Shown here piece by piece: positions 6,516 through 13,078 of a stretch of 13,078 nt of DNA. How positions within the stretch are numbered: position 1 is the first letter of the stretch; each line of letters begins with the position of its first letter. Source of the DNA: JACCYI01 sp036389195 (GTDB lineage Bacteria > Actinomycetota > Thermoleophilia > Solirubrobacterales > Solirubrobacteraceae). Under the pieces are notes generated by a model, which made no database searches, was not told the origin of the DNA, and saw only the letters and a program-made list of their open reading frames with translations. The translations under genes were made by a program, and so were the position numbers. Where the stretch lies: NCBI GenBank assembly GCA_036389195.1, contig DASVQH010000444.1, positions 1 through 13,078 on the forward strand, given 5' to 3'.

Positions 6516-7854
6516 GGACGTCGCCGATCAGCTCGGGCGGCACGGCATGGCGCTCCGACAACGCCAGCGCCCGCTCGGGATCGCCGTCACCCGGACCGAA
6601 GCGCGGCAGGACCTCGGCGACCAGCCGCCGCACGACGCGGTGCTCGCGCCAGCGCGGGTCGGTGGCCAGCAGACGGATCGCCGCGACGCTCTCGTCCACC
6701 TCGCCGACGCACTCGAACGGCTTGTCGCCGCCCGTCGCGGTGAGGAGCGCGAAGCCGGCGAACTGCGCCTCGTCGTCGAGCAGGTCGCTCCCGAAGATCG
6801 CCCGCAGCTCCTCCGGCCCCAGGAACGGGGCGAGGATCAGGAACACGAAGCGGCACTTGTCGCAGTCGCCGCACCACGAGCTCGCGCGGAGCGCCGGGTC
6901 GAGCCGGAAGACGCGGTTGCAGCTCGTGAAGGCCGCGTGGTAGGGCCGCAGCCGCGCGAACGCGCGCGCGATGGCCAGCTCGGAGGCCGGCCGCAGGATC
7001 GAGAAGGCGCGCAGGCCGGAGCCCGTCTCGGCCACCGCGGCGCTCAGCAGCCGCTCGGCGCGCTCGCCCTTGGAGAACTGGTGGTTGACCTCGACGCCGT
7101 CGAGCGTCGTGTTGCCGGCCGACGCCGAGCGCTCGTTGGCGAGCGCCACGGCGTCGAAGCCGTGCAGCGCGGCGGTCAGCAGCGCGACGCAGCTGACGAT
7201 CGCCGTGACCGGGACGTGCCCGTTGATGGCGCCGCGCGCGTTGAGCGCGGGCATCTGCGGGTCGATGCGGCGCGTCGCGCGCAGCCACGGGAGCCCGGCC
7301 GCCGCGACCGTCCGCTCGATCGGCGGCGCGGCGCCCACCGAGAACAGCGCGGTCTCCGCCCCCGAGCGGCGGACGACCTCCAGCGCCACCGCGGAGTCCT
7401 TGCCGCCGCCGACCGGGACCAGCACGCGGCGCGACGGGCGCGGCGCCGTGGTGGCGACGGGCGGGCCGGCGGCGAAGGCGGGGCGCGGGAGCGTGGGCAG
7501 GCTGTTGACCACCGCGAGCTCGCCGAGACCCTCGGAGTACAGCGCCTCCAGGAGCGCGCCGGTGGCCGGCGGCGGCGCGCCGGTCTCGCAGGCGACGGCG
7601 GGCGGCAGCGCGGTCTTGAAGTAGCTCACGCCGGCGACCCAGTGCAGCAGCGCCAGCAGTCCCTCTGCCGCGTCCGGCGCGCCCTCGGGCGGCACCGGAA
7701 GCTCGAAGCGCTCCTCGAAGGCGATGACGTCGTCGAGGGCGTAGCGGAGGCTCACGCGCCCCGCCGCGTCGAGCGACCGCCCGGTGAAGCGGAAGGTCGA
7801 GAAGGCGGACGGGTCGAAGCGCTCGGCGGCGCGCGGCAGGGCTTGCCGGGTCAC
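6496..7854 (-). CDS. murL: UDP-MurNAc-L-Ala-L-Glu epimerase (MurL)
   Basis: The 452-residue protein has a PP-loop ATP-binding motif 'VPVGGGKDSAVALEV' (146-160), then 'ALANERSASAGNT' (237-249), 'VNHQFSKGE' (256-264) and a Cys cluster 'WCGDCDKCRF' (327-336; Cys328, 331, 334). The set and the length fit MurL, which uses ATP to epimerise the terminal L-Glu of UDP-MurNAc-L-Ala-L-Glu to D-Glu. The neighbouring murD2 supplies its substrate, which is the strongest support. It acts in the cytoplasm in peptidoglycan precursor synthesis and replaces glutamate racemase plus D-Glu-specific MurD. It starts at GTG 7854, 13 bases after the stop of the CAP gene, with only a weak ribosome site, so coupling to upstream translation is likely. 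Confidence 0.9.
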   Translation of the reverse strand: MTRQALPRAAERFDPSAFSTFRFTGRSLDAAGRVSLRYALDDVIAFEERFELPVPPEGAPDAAEGLLALLHWVAGVSYFKTALPPAVACETGAPPPATGALLEALYSEGLGELAVVNSLPTLPRPAFAAGPPVATTAPRPSRRVLVPVGGGKDSAVALEVVRRSGAETALFSVGAAPPIERTVAAAGLPWLRATRRIDPQMPALNARGAINGHVPVTAIVSCVALLTAALHGFDAVALANERSASAGNTTLDGVEVNHQFSKGERAERLLSAAVAETGSGLRAFSILRPASELAIARAFARLRPYHAAFTSCNRVFRLDPALRASSWCGDCDKCRFVFLILAPFLGPEELRAIFGSDLLDDEAQFAGFALLTATGGDKPFECVGEVDESVAAIRLLATDPRWREHRVVRRLVAEVLPRFGPGDGDPERALALSERHAVPPELIGDVRALLGA

Positions 7855-7867
7855 CTGCAGAGCGTAG

Positions 7868-9352
7868 TCAGCGGTAGCGCACCGTCCGGCGCACGACGGA
7901 GCGGCGGCCGTCGATCTCGATGGTCAGCCGCAGCCGCAGGCGCCGGCCCTTGCGGCGGTACGCTCGCGGCGGCGTCACCTTGAAGGTCCACGTCGCGGCC
8001 TTGCGCGACCGCGGTCCGCGGGCGACCAGCGTCCGTCCGTGCACCGTGGACAGCCGCCACGCGAGCCGGAACCGGCGGGCCGCGGTGACGGTGAAGCGGA
8101 TCGAGCGGCCGCGACGGACCCGCTTCGGCACCGAGACGCTGAACGGCCGCCCCGCCGGCAGCTCGTCGGGCGCCTCGCCGACCTGCACCGGCGGGTTCTT
8201 GACGACCAGCGGCGGCTGCTCGGTCCGCGGGGCGGTGACGGTGGCCGACAGGCAGTCCTCGGCCGGCTCGTAGTCGGCGTCGGCGCCGCCGGAGCGGGCG
8301 CAGAACCGCCAGGTGCCGTCGGCGTCGAGGTCGAAGGCCGCGCGGCCGTCGGCGCCCAGCGGCGCGGTGGCGGGCGTGCCGGGGCCGGTCGCGGTGACGG
8401 TCGCGCCCGGCGCGCGGCTCTGGGCGAAGACGTCGGCGTGGCGGTCGAGCGTCCGCAGCCGGTCGATGTGGATCGCGTTGCCGAGCTGGCCGGTGGTGAA
8501 CGACCAGGTGCGCGTGAACGACCGCGACGGTCCCGTCTGATCCTGCGTCGTCACGTCGGCGCTCACGCTGGCGGTGTAGGTGGCGCGGGGCCGCAGGGGC
8601 CGCCGCGGGATGAGCTCCATCCCGGTCGGCAGGAAGCCCTCGAGCCCGGGCGTCGCGTTGTCGACCGAGACGGCCTCGACGGCGCCGTCGGGGCCGGTCA
8701 GGCTCGCCGCCGTGGCGCGCGCCGTGTCGAACGGCGTGAGGTCGGGCCCGTCGAACATCACGTACAGGTACGGGCCGGTCTCGGTGCCGGCCGGGATCCC
8801 GACGCGCTCGCCCGGCGTGTACGGGCCCTCGGCGGCGATCTGCGAAGCCGGCCACCCCGTGGCGCCGTCGCCCGGATAGGTGTACGTGACGTCGGCGGGC
8901 GGCGCGGGGCGGTTGCGCGACGCCAGCGTGGTGGCGCAGCCGAAGCCGTCGTCCTCCGACGCGCCCATCCGGTCGATGCGCGGCGCCAGCAGCTGGTGCA
9001 GGTGGATCGGCGCGGTCTCGAACGGGTTGCGCTCGGCGGTCCACGAGACGCCGCCGCGGTAGAGGACCGACGTCTTGCCGGCCTGGTCGCCCTCCGGCGT
9101 GTAGCCCGGCTTCGACGGATCCTCGCCGTGGGTGAGCACGTCGTTGAGGCGGCCGTAGGCGTTGTGCTTGGTGCACCCGTCGCTCAGTGCGGCGTCCTCG
9201 GCGATCCCCGCCGGGAGGCCGTGCGCCGCGCGCTGGGCGTTCAGGTGGCCGACGATCTCGGGACCGGTCACGCCGGCGTGCGCGGGCGCCGCCGCGACGA
9301 GGCAGCAGAGCGCCGGGAGGAGTGCGAGGACGCGCATTGGCCCGGCGAGCAT
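7868..9352 (-). CDS. Secreted CAP-domain protein with Ig-like domains
   Basis: From ATG 9352 the product is 494 residues. It opens with a signal peptide ('MRVLALLPALCCLVAAAPAH', 6-25, cleavage near Ala26). A CAP/SCP domain follows: 'LNAQRAAHGLPAGIAEDAAL' (37-56), 'CTKHNAYGRLNDVLTHGED' (60-78), 'LYRGGVSW' and 'HLHQLLAPRIDRMG'. Next is a region with 'TYTYPGDGATGWP', like the Ig-like domain that often follows bacterial CAP domains. One or two further beta domains lead to an Arg-rich tail ending 'RRTVRYR', a style common in Solirubrobacterales exoproteins. It is expected outside the membrane; the function of bacterial CAP proteins is mostly unknown. ATG 9352 lies 2 bases after the tetR stop; ATG 9337 is an equally good start with a tidier signal peptide. 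Confidence 0.8.
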   Translation of the reverse strand: MLAGPMRVLALLPALCCLVAAAPAHAGVTGPEIVGHLNAQRAAHGLPAGIAEDAALSDGCTKHNAYGRLNDVLTHGEDPSKPGYTPEGDQAGKTSVLYRGGVSWTAERNPFETAPIHLHQLLAPRIDRMGASEDDGFGCATTLASRNRPAPPADVTYTYPGDGATGWPASQIAAEGPYTPGERVGIPAGTETGPYLYVMFDGPDLTPFDTARATAASLTGPDGAVEAVSVDNATPGLEGFLPTGMELIPRRPLRPRATYTASVSADVTTQDQTGPSRSFTRTWSFTTGQLGNAIHIDRLRTLDRHADVFAQSRAPGATVTATGPGTPATAPLGADGRAAFDLDADGTWRFCARSGGADADYEPAEDCLSATVTAPRTEQPPLVVKNPPVQVGEAPDELPAGRPFSVSVPKRVRRGRSIRFTVTAARRFRLAWRLSTVHGRTLVARGPRSRKAATWTFKVTPPRAYRRKGRRLRLRLTIEIDGRRSVVRRTVRYR

Positions 9353-9354
9353 AG

Positions 9355-9924
9355 TCAGCCGGCGAGGGCGGCCGCGAGGGTGGTCAGCAGCAGCGCGCGC
9401 ACGGTGTCGCGCTCGAGGTCGCGGTGGGCGATCCAGTCGAGGCACACGCCGTCCATGAACCACAGCCAGCCGTTGACGGCGGTGCGGGCGCGGGCGTCCG
9501 CGCCGGCGCCGAGGCCCTCCAGGATCCGCTGCGCCGTGGCGGTGCGGACGCCGTCGACGAGCTCGCGGATCTCCGGCGCCGAGCCGGCCGAGCGCAACAG
9601 CTTGGCGTAGCCGTCGGCGTTGGCCTGGACCCAGTCGAGGTACGCGTCGACGCTGGCGGCGAGCTGCTCGAGCGGCGGCTTGGCCGGATCGGGCTCGGTG
9701 CGGGCCGCGAGCTCCTGCGCCTTCTCGGTCAGGGTGGCCTGGAAGAACGCCTGCTTGCTCGGGAAGTAGTGGTAGAGCAGCGCCTTGGAGATGCCGGCCT
9801 CGCGGGCGATGGCCGCCATCGAGAGCTCGTCGTACGCGTGGCGGGTGAAGAGCTCGGTGCCCAGCTCGAGCAGCTGGCGCCGGCGCTCGTCGACATCGAG
9901 GCGGCTGTAGGCGGGCTCGGCCAC
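9355..9924 (-). CDS. TetR/AcrR-family transcriptional regulator
   Basis: The 189-residue protein has the TetR N-terminal DNA-binding domain: 'RRRQLLELGTELFTRHAYDE' (14-33), then the helix-turn-helix 'MAAIAREAGISKALLYHYFP' (36-55) followed by 'SKQAFF'. The C-terminal helical part, with 'NGWLWFMDGVCLDWIAHRDL', would bind an unknown ligand and form the dimer. It is first in a run of five minus-strand genes and diverges from the DUF2339 gene. It may therefore control itself, the operon, the DUF2339 gene, or all three. It starts at GTG 9924 without a Shine-Dalgarno. TAGGAT lies 7 bases before the GTG, so the mRNA is probably leaderless. An imperfect inverted repeat between the divergent genes is the likely operator. 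Confidence 0.88.
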   Translation of the reverse strand: MAEPAYSRLDVDERRRQLLELGTELFTRHAYDELSMAAIAREAGISKALLYHYFPSKQAFFQATLTEKAQELAARTEPDPAKPPLEQLAASVDAYLDWVQANADGYAKLLRSAGSAPEIRELVDGVRTATAQRILEGLGAGADARARTAVNGWLWFMDGVCLDWIAHRDLERDTVRALLLTTLAAALAG

Positions 9925-9931
9925 GGAGGAG

Positions 9932-9937
9932 ATCCTA
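9932..9937 (-). promoter_or_regulatory. Predicted -10 element of a leaderless tetR transcript
   Basis: TAGGAT on the minus strand (fits TANNNT) ends 7 bases before GTG 9924, and no Shine-Dalgarno is present. This is the same -10 to GTG spacing as at the MFS gene. No clear -35 is visible; CTGACC at 19 bp is the best guess. Confidence 0.4.
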
Positions 9938-9946
9938 TTCGCCCGT

Positions 9947-9995
9947 GTTAACCATCGGTCAGCAGTGGTGTACCTCGTGTCGACCGGAGGTCAAC
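9947..9995. promoter_or_regulatory. Imperfect inverted repeat between tetR and the DUF2339 gene
   Basis: GTTAACCATCGGTC (9947-9960) matches the reverse complement of GACCGGAGGTCAAC (9982-9995) at 11 of 14 positions, with 21 bp between the arms. It fills most of the short divergent region. The left arm lies in the tetR promoter and the right arm just before the DUF2339 ribosome site, as expected for a site that controls both. Binding by the adjacent TetR is inference. Confidence 0.4.
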
Positions 9996-10001
9996 AAGGA
10001 G
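9996..10001 (+). promoter_or_regulatory. Ribosome binding site of the DUF2339 gene
   Basis: AAGGAG lies only 2 bases before ATG 10004 but 8 bases before the in-frame GTG 10010. The better spacing favours GTG 10010 as the true start; the difference is two residues. Confidence 0.5.
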
Positions 10002-10003
10002 CG

Positions 10004-12208
10004 ATGACGGTGGCGACGCTGGAGATGCGGGTGCAGGCGCTGGAGGAGCGGGCGGAGGTGCTGGAGGCGCGGCTGGCGGCGTCGGTGGCGCCGCCCGCGC
10101 GGTCCGCGGGGACGGCCCCGGCGGCGCGCGAGGGCGCGCCTCACAGCCGGCGCGGCCGGGAAGACGTTCTGGCCGGGCCGGAAGAGGCGCCGGCGGCCGC
10201 GACGGCGAGGACGCATGAGGCGCCGCGGGCCGCCGCGCCCGTGACGCCCGAGGCGCTGCCGGTCGAGGCGGCCGGGCGGCCCGCCCTCGAGGACCTCCTC
10301 GGCGGCCGCGTGCTGGCGTGGGTCGGCGGCGTCGCGGTGGCAATCGGCGTCGTCCTCCTCCTGGCGATCGCCGCCCGCAACGGCTGGATCGGCGAGGCGG
10401 CGCGCACGGTCATGGCCGCGGTCGCGTCCACCGCGCTGCTCGCCATCGGCGCGTGGCTGCACGAGCGCCGCGTCAAGACGGACGCCGCCCTCGCCGCCGC
10501 GGCGGCCGGGACGGCCGGCCTGTTCGCGACGCTGGCCGTCGCGGGCGAGGTCTACGCGCTGATCCCGTCCCTGCTGGCGCTCGTCCTGGCGCTCGGCGTC
10601 GGCGCCGTGGCGACCGTGTTGGCGGTCCGCTGGGACGCGCCCGGGTTCGGCGCGCTGGGCATCGGCGGCGCGCTGGTCGCTCCCGCGCTCGTCGGCGCCG
10701 ATCCGGCGGATCCGCGCACGCTGGCCCTCGTCGCCGTAGCCACCGCCTCGGCCACCGGGGTCTTGCTGCGCGAGCGCTGGACCTGGCTCGCCTACGCGAC
10801 CTTCGCGTGCGCCACGCCGCAGTGGCTCGTCTGGCTGACCACCGAGGAGCGGTCCGCCGCGGCCATCGTCCTCGTCCTGACGGGCTTCGGCGCGCTCAAC
10901 CTCGCCGCCGCCGCCGGCTTCGAGGTGCGCTCGCGCGCCCCCGGCCTGCGCGCCTCCGCCGTCTTCCTGCTCGCGTTCAACGCGCTCGTGCTCGCGGTGG
11001 CCGGCCGCTTCGCGCTCGCCGACGCGGTCTCGCCGACCGCCGGACACCTGTGGCTCGCCGGCCTGGCCGCCGCCCACCTGGGCGCCGGCGTCGCCGCCGG
11101 GCGCACGCGCCGCGTGTCCTACGAGCTCGCGCTCGTGTGCACGGGCCTCGGCGTGATCCTCGCCGACGTCGCGTTCGGCCTCCTGGCCAGCGGCCCGGTG
11201 CTCGTCGTCGGCTGGGCCGCGGCCGGCGCTGCGTTCTGCGCGTGGGTGCGGCGCGGCGGCGCTCGCGCGGCCGACGCCCCGTTCTCGGCGGCCGGCACGG
11301 GCACGCACCTGGCGCTGGCACTCGGCCACGTGCTGATCACCGACGCGCCGCCGTCCGCGCTGCTGGGCGCCGGCACCGACAGCGCGCCCGCCGCCGCCCT
11401 CGGGCTCGCCGCGCTGGCCGCCGGCTGCTTCGCGTCGGGCCGGATCGCCGGCGGCGGCCGGCCGGACTGGCGCGTGGCGCTCGACGCCGCCGGCCTCGCG
11501 GTGCTCGCCTACGCGACGGCGATCCCGCTCCACGGCGCCGGGCTGGTCCTCGCGTGGACGCTGGAAGCCGTCGCGCTCGGCGGGGTCGCGCGCCGCGAGC
11601 GCGACACGGTCGCGACCGCGGGCGCCCTGGCCTTCCTCGGCCTGGCCGCCGCCTACGCGGTCGCCGCGCTGGCCCCCGCCGCGGCGCTGCTGCACGGCCT
11701 CGAGGCGCCGCTGGCGGCCGCGGGCGGCCTGCTGGCGGTCGCGGCGGCCGCGGCGCTGCTCGCGGTGCGGTCGCTGCCGCTGCCGCTGCCGGCGCCGCCG
11801 CCCGACCCCGCGCCCGGCGCGTTCGTCCTCACGCCGGCGCTCCTGCGCGCCGGGCTGGTGACGGCCGCCGCGCTCGCGCTGCTGCACCTCGCCTCGACCG
11901 AGCTCGTGTCGCTGGTCGAGCTCGGGTCGCCCCAGCGCGCTCAGACCGTGCTCAGCGGGTTCTGGGCGCTGTGCGGCGTCGCCGCGCTGATCGCCGGGCT
12001 GGTGCGTGATGTGCGCGGCCTGAGGCTGGGGGCGCTGGCGCTGCTCGGCGTCACCGCGGGCAAGGTCTTCCTCTACGACCTCGCGTCGCTGACCTCGCTG
12101 TACCGCGTGGCCTCGTTCATCGCGCTCGGGCTGCTGATGCTCGGCGGCGCGTTCGCCTGGCAGCGGCTGCGCCCGCGGCTTCAGCCGTCCGCGGCGGCGC
12201 CGCGGTAG
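10004..12208 (+). CDS. DUF2339 polytopic membrane protein
   Basis: The product of about 734 residues begins with a short coiled coil ('LEMRVQALEERAEVLEARL', 6-24) and an Ala/Pro-rich linker. The DUF2339 signature follows: 'LEDLLGGRVLAWVGGVAVAI' (95-114), leading into the first membrane helix. After that comes a near-continuous series of hydrophobic helices separated by short basic loops to the end, where 'LGVTAGKVFLYDLASLTSLY' is the other conserved block. The length is normal for the family. It must lie in the cytoplasmic membrane with the coiled coil probably inside; the function is unknown. It diverges from the TetR gene and may be its target. An upstream GTG (9965) gives an N-terminus out of keeping with the family and lies before the ribosome site. 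Its last 28 bases overlap the end of the opposite VOC gene. Confidence 0.88.
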   Translation: MTVATLEMRVQALEERAEVLEARLAASVAPPARSAGTAPAAREGAPHSRRGREDVLAGPEEAPAAATARTHEAPRAAAPVTPEALPVEAAGRPALEDLLGGRVLAWVGGVAVAIGVVLLLAIAARNGWIGEAARTVMAAVASTALLAIGAWLHERRVKTDAALAAAAAGTAGLFATLAVAGEVYALIPSLLALVLALGVGAVATVLAVRWDAPGFGALGIGGALVAPALVGADPADPRTLALVAVATASATGVLLRERWTWLAYATFACATPQWLVWLTTEERSAAAIVLVLTGFGALNLAAAAGFEVRSRAPGLRASAVFLLAFNALVLAVAGRFALADAVSPTAGHLWLAGLAAAHLGAGVAAGRTRRVSYELALVCTGLGVILADVAFGLLASGPVLVVGWAAAGAAFCAWVRRGGARAADAPFSAAGTGTHLALALGHVLITDAPPSALLGAGTDSAPAAALGLAALAAGCFASGRIAGGGRPDWRVALDAAGLAVLAYATAIPLHGAGLVLAWTLEAVALGGVARRERDTVATAGALAFLGLAAAYAVAALAPAAALLHGLEAPLAAAGGLLAVAAAAALLAVRSLPLPLPAPPPDPAPGAFVLTPALLRAGLVTAAALALLHLASTELVSLVELGSPQRAQTVLSGFWALCGVAALIAGLVRDVRGLRLGALALLGVTAGKVFLYDLASLTSLYRVASFIALGLLMLGGAFAWQRLRPRLQPSAAAPR

Positions 12209-12564
12209 GTGCCGAGCGACCAGCGGTTGCCGTCGGGGTCGGTGACGGTGACGTCGCGGGAGCCGTAGTCCTGGTCGACCGGCGCGGTGACGTCGGCGCC
12301 GGCTGCCCGGGCGCGTTCGTAGGCGGCGTCGGCGTCGTCGACCACGACGTAGACGACGCTGACGCCGGGCGGCGTCGCGCGCGACCCGGCGCGCTCGTCC
12401 CCGGCCATGATCGTGCTCCGGCCGATGCGCACCTCGGCGTGATGGACGTGGCCGTCGTCGTCCTCGTAGACGGCGACGCGCTCGGCGCCGAGGGCGCGCT
12501 CGAGCCATTCGATGGACGCCTTGGCGTCCCGGAAGGTGAGGCAAGGGAAGACGGTCTGGCTCAT
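12181..12564 (-). CDS. VOC-fold (glyoxalase/PhnB-like) protein
   Basis: The 127-residue protein has the paired beta-alpha-beta-beta-beta modules of the vicinal oxygen chelate fold. 'FPCLTFRDAKASIEWLERAL' (6-25) and 'VHHAEVRIGRSTIMAGDE' (40-57) form the first, and 'VVYVVVDDADAAYERARAAG' (70-89) and 'SRDVTVTDPDGNRWSLGTY' (102-120) the second. PhnB-like members are often annotated as glyoxalase or bleomycin-resistance proteins; the substrate here is unknown and metal binding is not certain. ATG 12564 follows the AraC-type gene by 10 bases, so both are probably one transcript and the regulator may control the pair. It overlaps the 3' end of the DUF2339 gene by 28 bases, leaving no room for a terminator between them. 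Confidence 0.88.
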   Translation of the reverse strand: MSQTVFPCLTFRDAKASIEWLERALGAERVAVYEDDDGHVHHAEVRIGRSTIMAGDERAGSRATPPGVSVVYVVVDDADAAYERARAAGADVTAPVDQDYGSRDVTVTDPDGNRWSLGTYRGAAADG

Positions 12565-12574
12565 GTGGCGGACC

Positions 12575-13078
12575 CTAGGGCGCGGCGGTGCCGCCGTCTT
12601 GGACGAACGGGACCGTCGCGGTCGGCGACGCCCCGCCCAGCGCGCTGAACTCGCGCGCCAGGTGCGCCTGATCGGCGTAGCCGTGCTCGGCGGCCAATCG
12701 CGCGAGCGGGACGGTCCCGAGCCGGCGGCGCGCCGCCTCGAAGCGCACGAGCCGCGCCGCGGCCTTCGGCGGGACCCCGACCTCCTGCGCGAAGCGCCGG
12801 GCGAGGTGGCGGCGCGAGCAGCCGAGCGCCGCGGCGAGCGCGTCGACCCGCATCCGCCCCTCGCTCGCGCGCAGCAGCGCCCACGCGCGCTCGACGTCGG
12901 GCGGCGGCGGCGGCGCGGCCGGGCGCGCGAGGCGCCGCAGGAGCAGGTCGTCGAGGATCGCGAAGCGCGCGGCGGTGCCGGGCGCCGCGTCCAGTCGCTC
13001 CGCGAGCCGGGCCGCGTCCGCGCCGAGGAGGGCATCGAGCCCGACCGTGACCTCGCGCAGCTCGCCCGCGGGCACGCC
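12575..13078 (-). CDS. AraC-family transcriptional regulator (5' end cut by right window edge)
   Basis: About 167 C-terminal residues are visible and the frame is still open at the edge. The first of them ('GVPAGELREVTVGLDALLG') match the end of the N-terminal sensing domain seen in DUF6597-type AraC regulators, so the real start lies beyond 13078. A GTG at 13075 is probably internal. Two helix-turn-helix units follow: 'MRVDALAAALGCSRRHLARR' begins the first, and 'LARLAAEHGYADQAHLAREF' is the second, with the family signature 'GYADQAHLAREF'. It ends 10 bases before the VOC gene and probably regulates that gene and itself. The ligand is unknown. Confidence 0.85.
   Translation of the reverse strand, partial: GVPAGELREVTVGLDALLGADAARLAERLDAAPGTAARFAILDDLLLRRLARPAAPPPPPDVERAWALLRASEGRMRVDALAAALGCSRRHLARRFAQEVGVPPKAAARLVRFEAARRRLGTVPLARLAAEHGYADQAHLAREFSALGGASPTATVPFVQDGGTAAP

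Noticed and set aside
5214..9610. Long plus-strand open frames opposite murD2, murL and the CAP gene (for example 5214-6743, 6112-7983, 8039-9610)
   Set aside because: They are Arg/Gly/Asp-rich shadows with no motif, and the minus strand holds clear families throughout.
9959..12544. An 861-codon open frame on the minus strand opposite the DUF2339 gene
   Set aside because: Its translation is Arg/Gln/Gly-rich and low in complexity, the usual mirror of an Ala/Leu-rich GC-rich gene. The plus strand carries a recognisable family with a ribosome site.
1..13078. CRISPR arrays, tRNA or rRNA genes, insertion sequences, phage or defence genes
   Set aside because: None was seen on either strand. All gene-sized space is taken by ordinary metabolic, regulatory or envelope genes.

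Overview
The window is very GC-rich, with dense, often overlapping genes, frequent GTG starts and G/C at nearly every third codon position. Secreted proteins end in basic tails of the 'RRTVRYR' kind. Together with a MurD2/MurL pair, this suggests a high-GC actinobacterium, most likely Thermoleophilia/Solirubrobacterales (Conexibacter/Solirubrobacter-like). That placement is an inference from style and gene content, not from a marker gene.

Layout. 1-807 (-): N-terminal part of an MFS transporter running off the left edge. Its promoter is bracketed by two copies of a 15-bp operator-like sequence. 1057-1248 (+): a 63-residue protein with a half-LIM zinc-binding pattern. 1302-2251 (+): a secreted or membrane-anchored hypothetical protein broken by a one-base frameshift at a G run. 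2255-3190 (-): a crotonase-fold enzyme lacking the usual catalytic glutamates. 3323-3787 (+): an SRPBCC protein, ending in a strong GC hairpin.

9924 down to 3838 (-): a five-gene co-oriented unit with junctions of 2, 13, -20 and 2 bases. Its order is tetR, secreted CAP-domain protein, murL, murD2, class III PLP aminotransferase. MurD2 adds L-Glu to UDP-MurNAc-L-Ala and MurL epimerises that residue to D-Glu, so the organism can make the D-Glu position of peptidoglycan without the usual MurI/MurD route. The GSA-aminomutase-like aminotransferase and the CAP protein are candidates for a linked role in cell-wall or glutamate metabolism.

10004-12208 (+): a large DUF2339 polytopic membrane protein, divergent from tetR across a short region with an imperfect inverted repeat. 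12181-12564 (-) and 12575-13078 (-): a VOC-fold protein and, upstream of it, an AraC-family regulator cut by the right edge. The VOC gene overlaps the 3' end of the DUF2339 gene tail to tail.

I see no rRNA, tRNA, CRISPR array, transposase or phage gene, and no stretch over 300 bases lacks a gene. The most interesting points are the MurL/MurD2/aminotransferase operon, the twin operators around an apparently leaderless MFS promoter, and the repairable frameshift.
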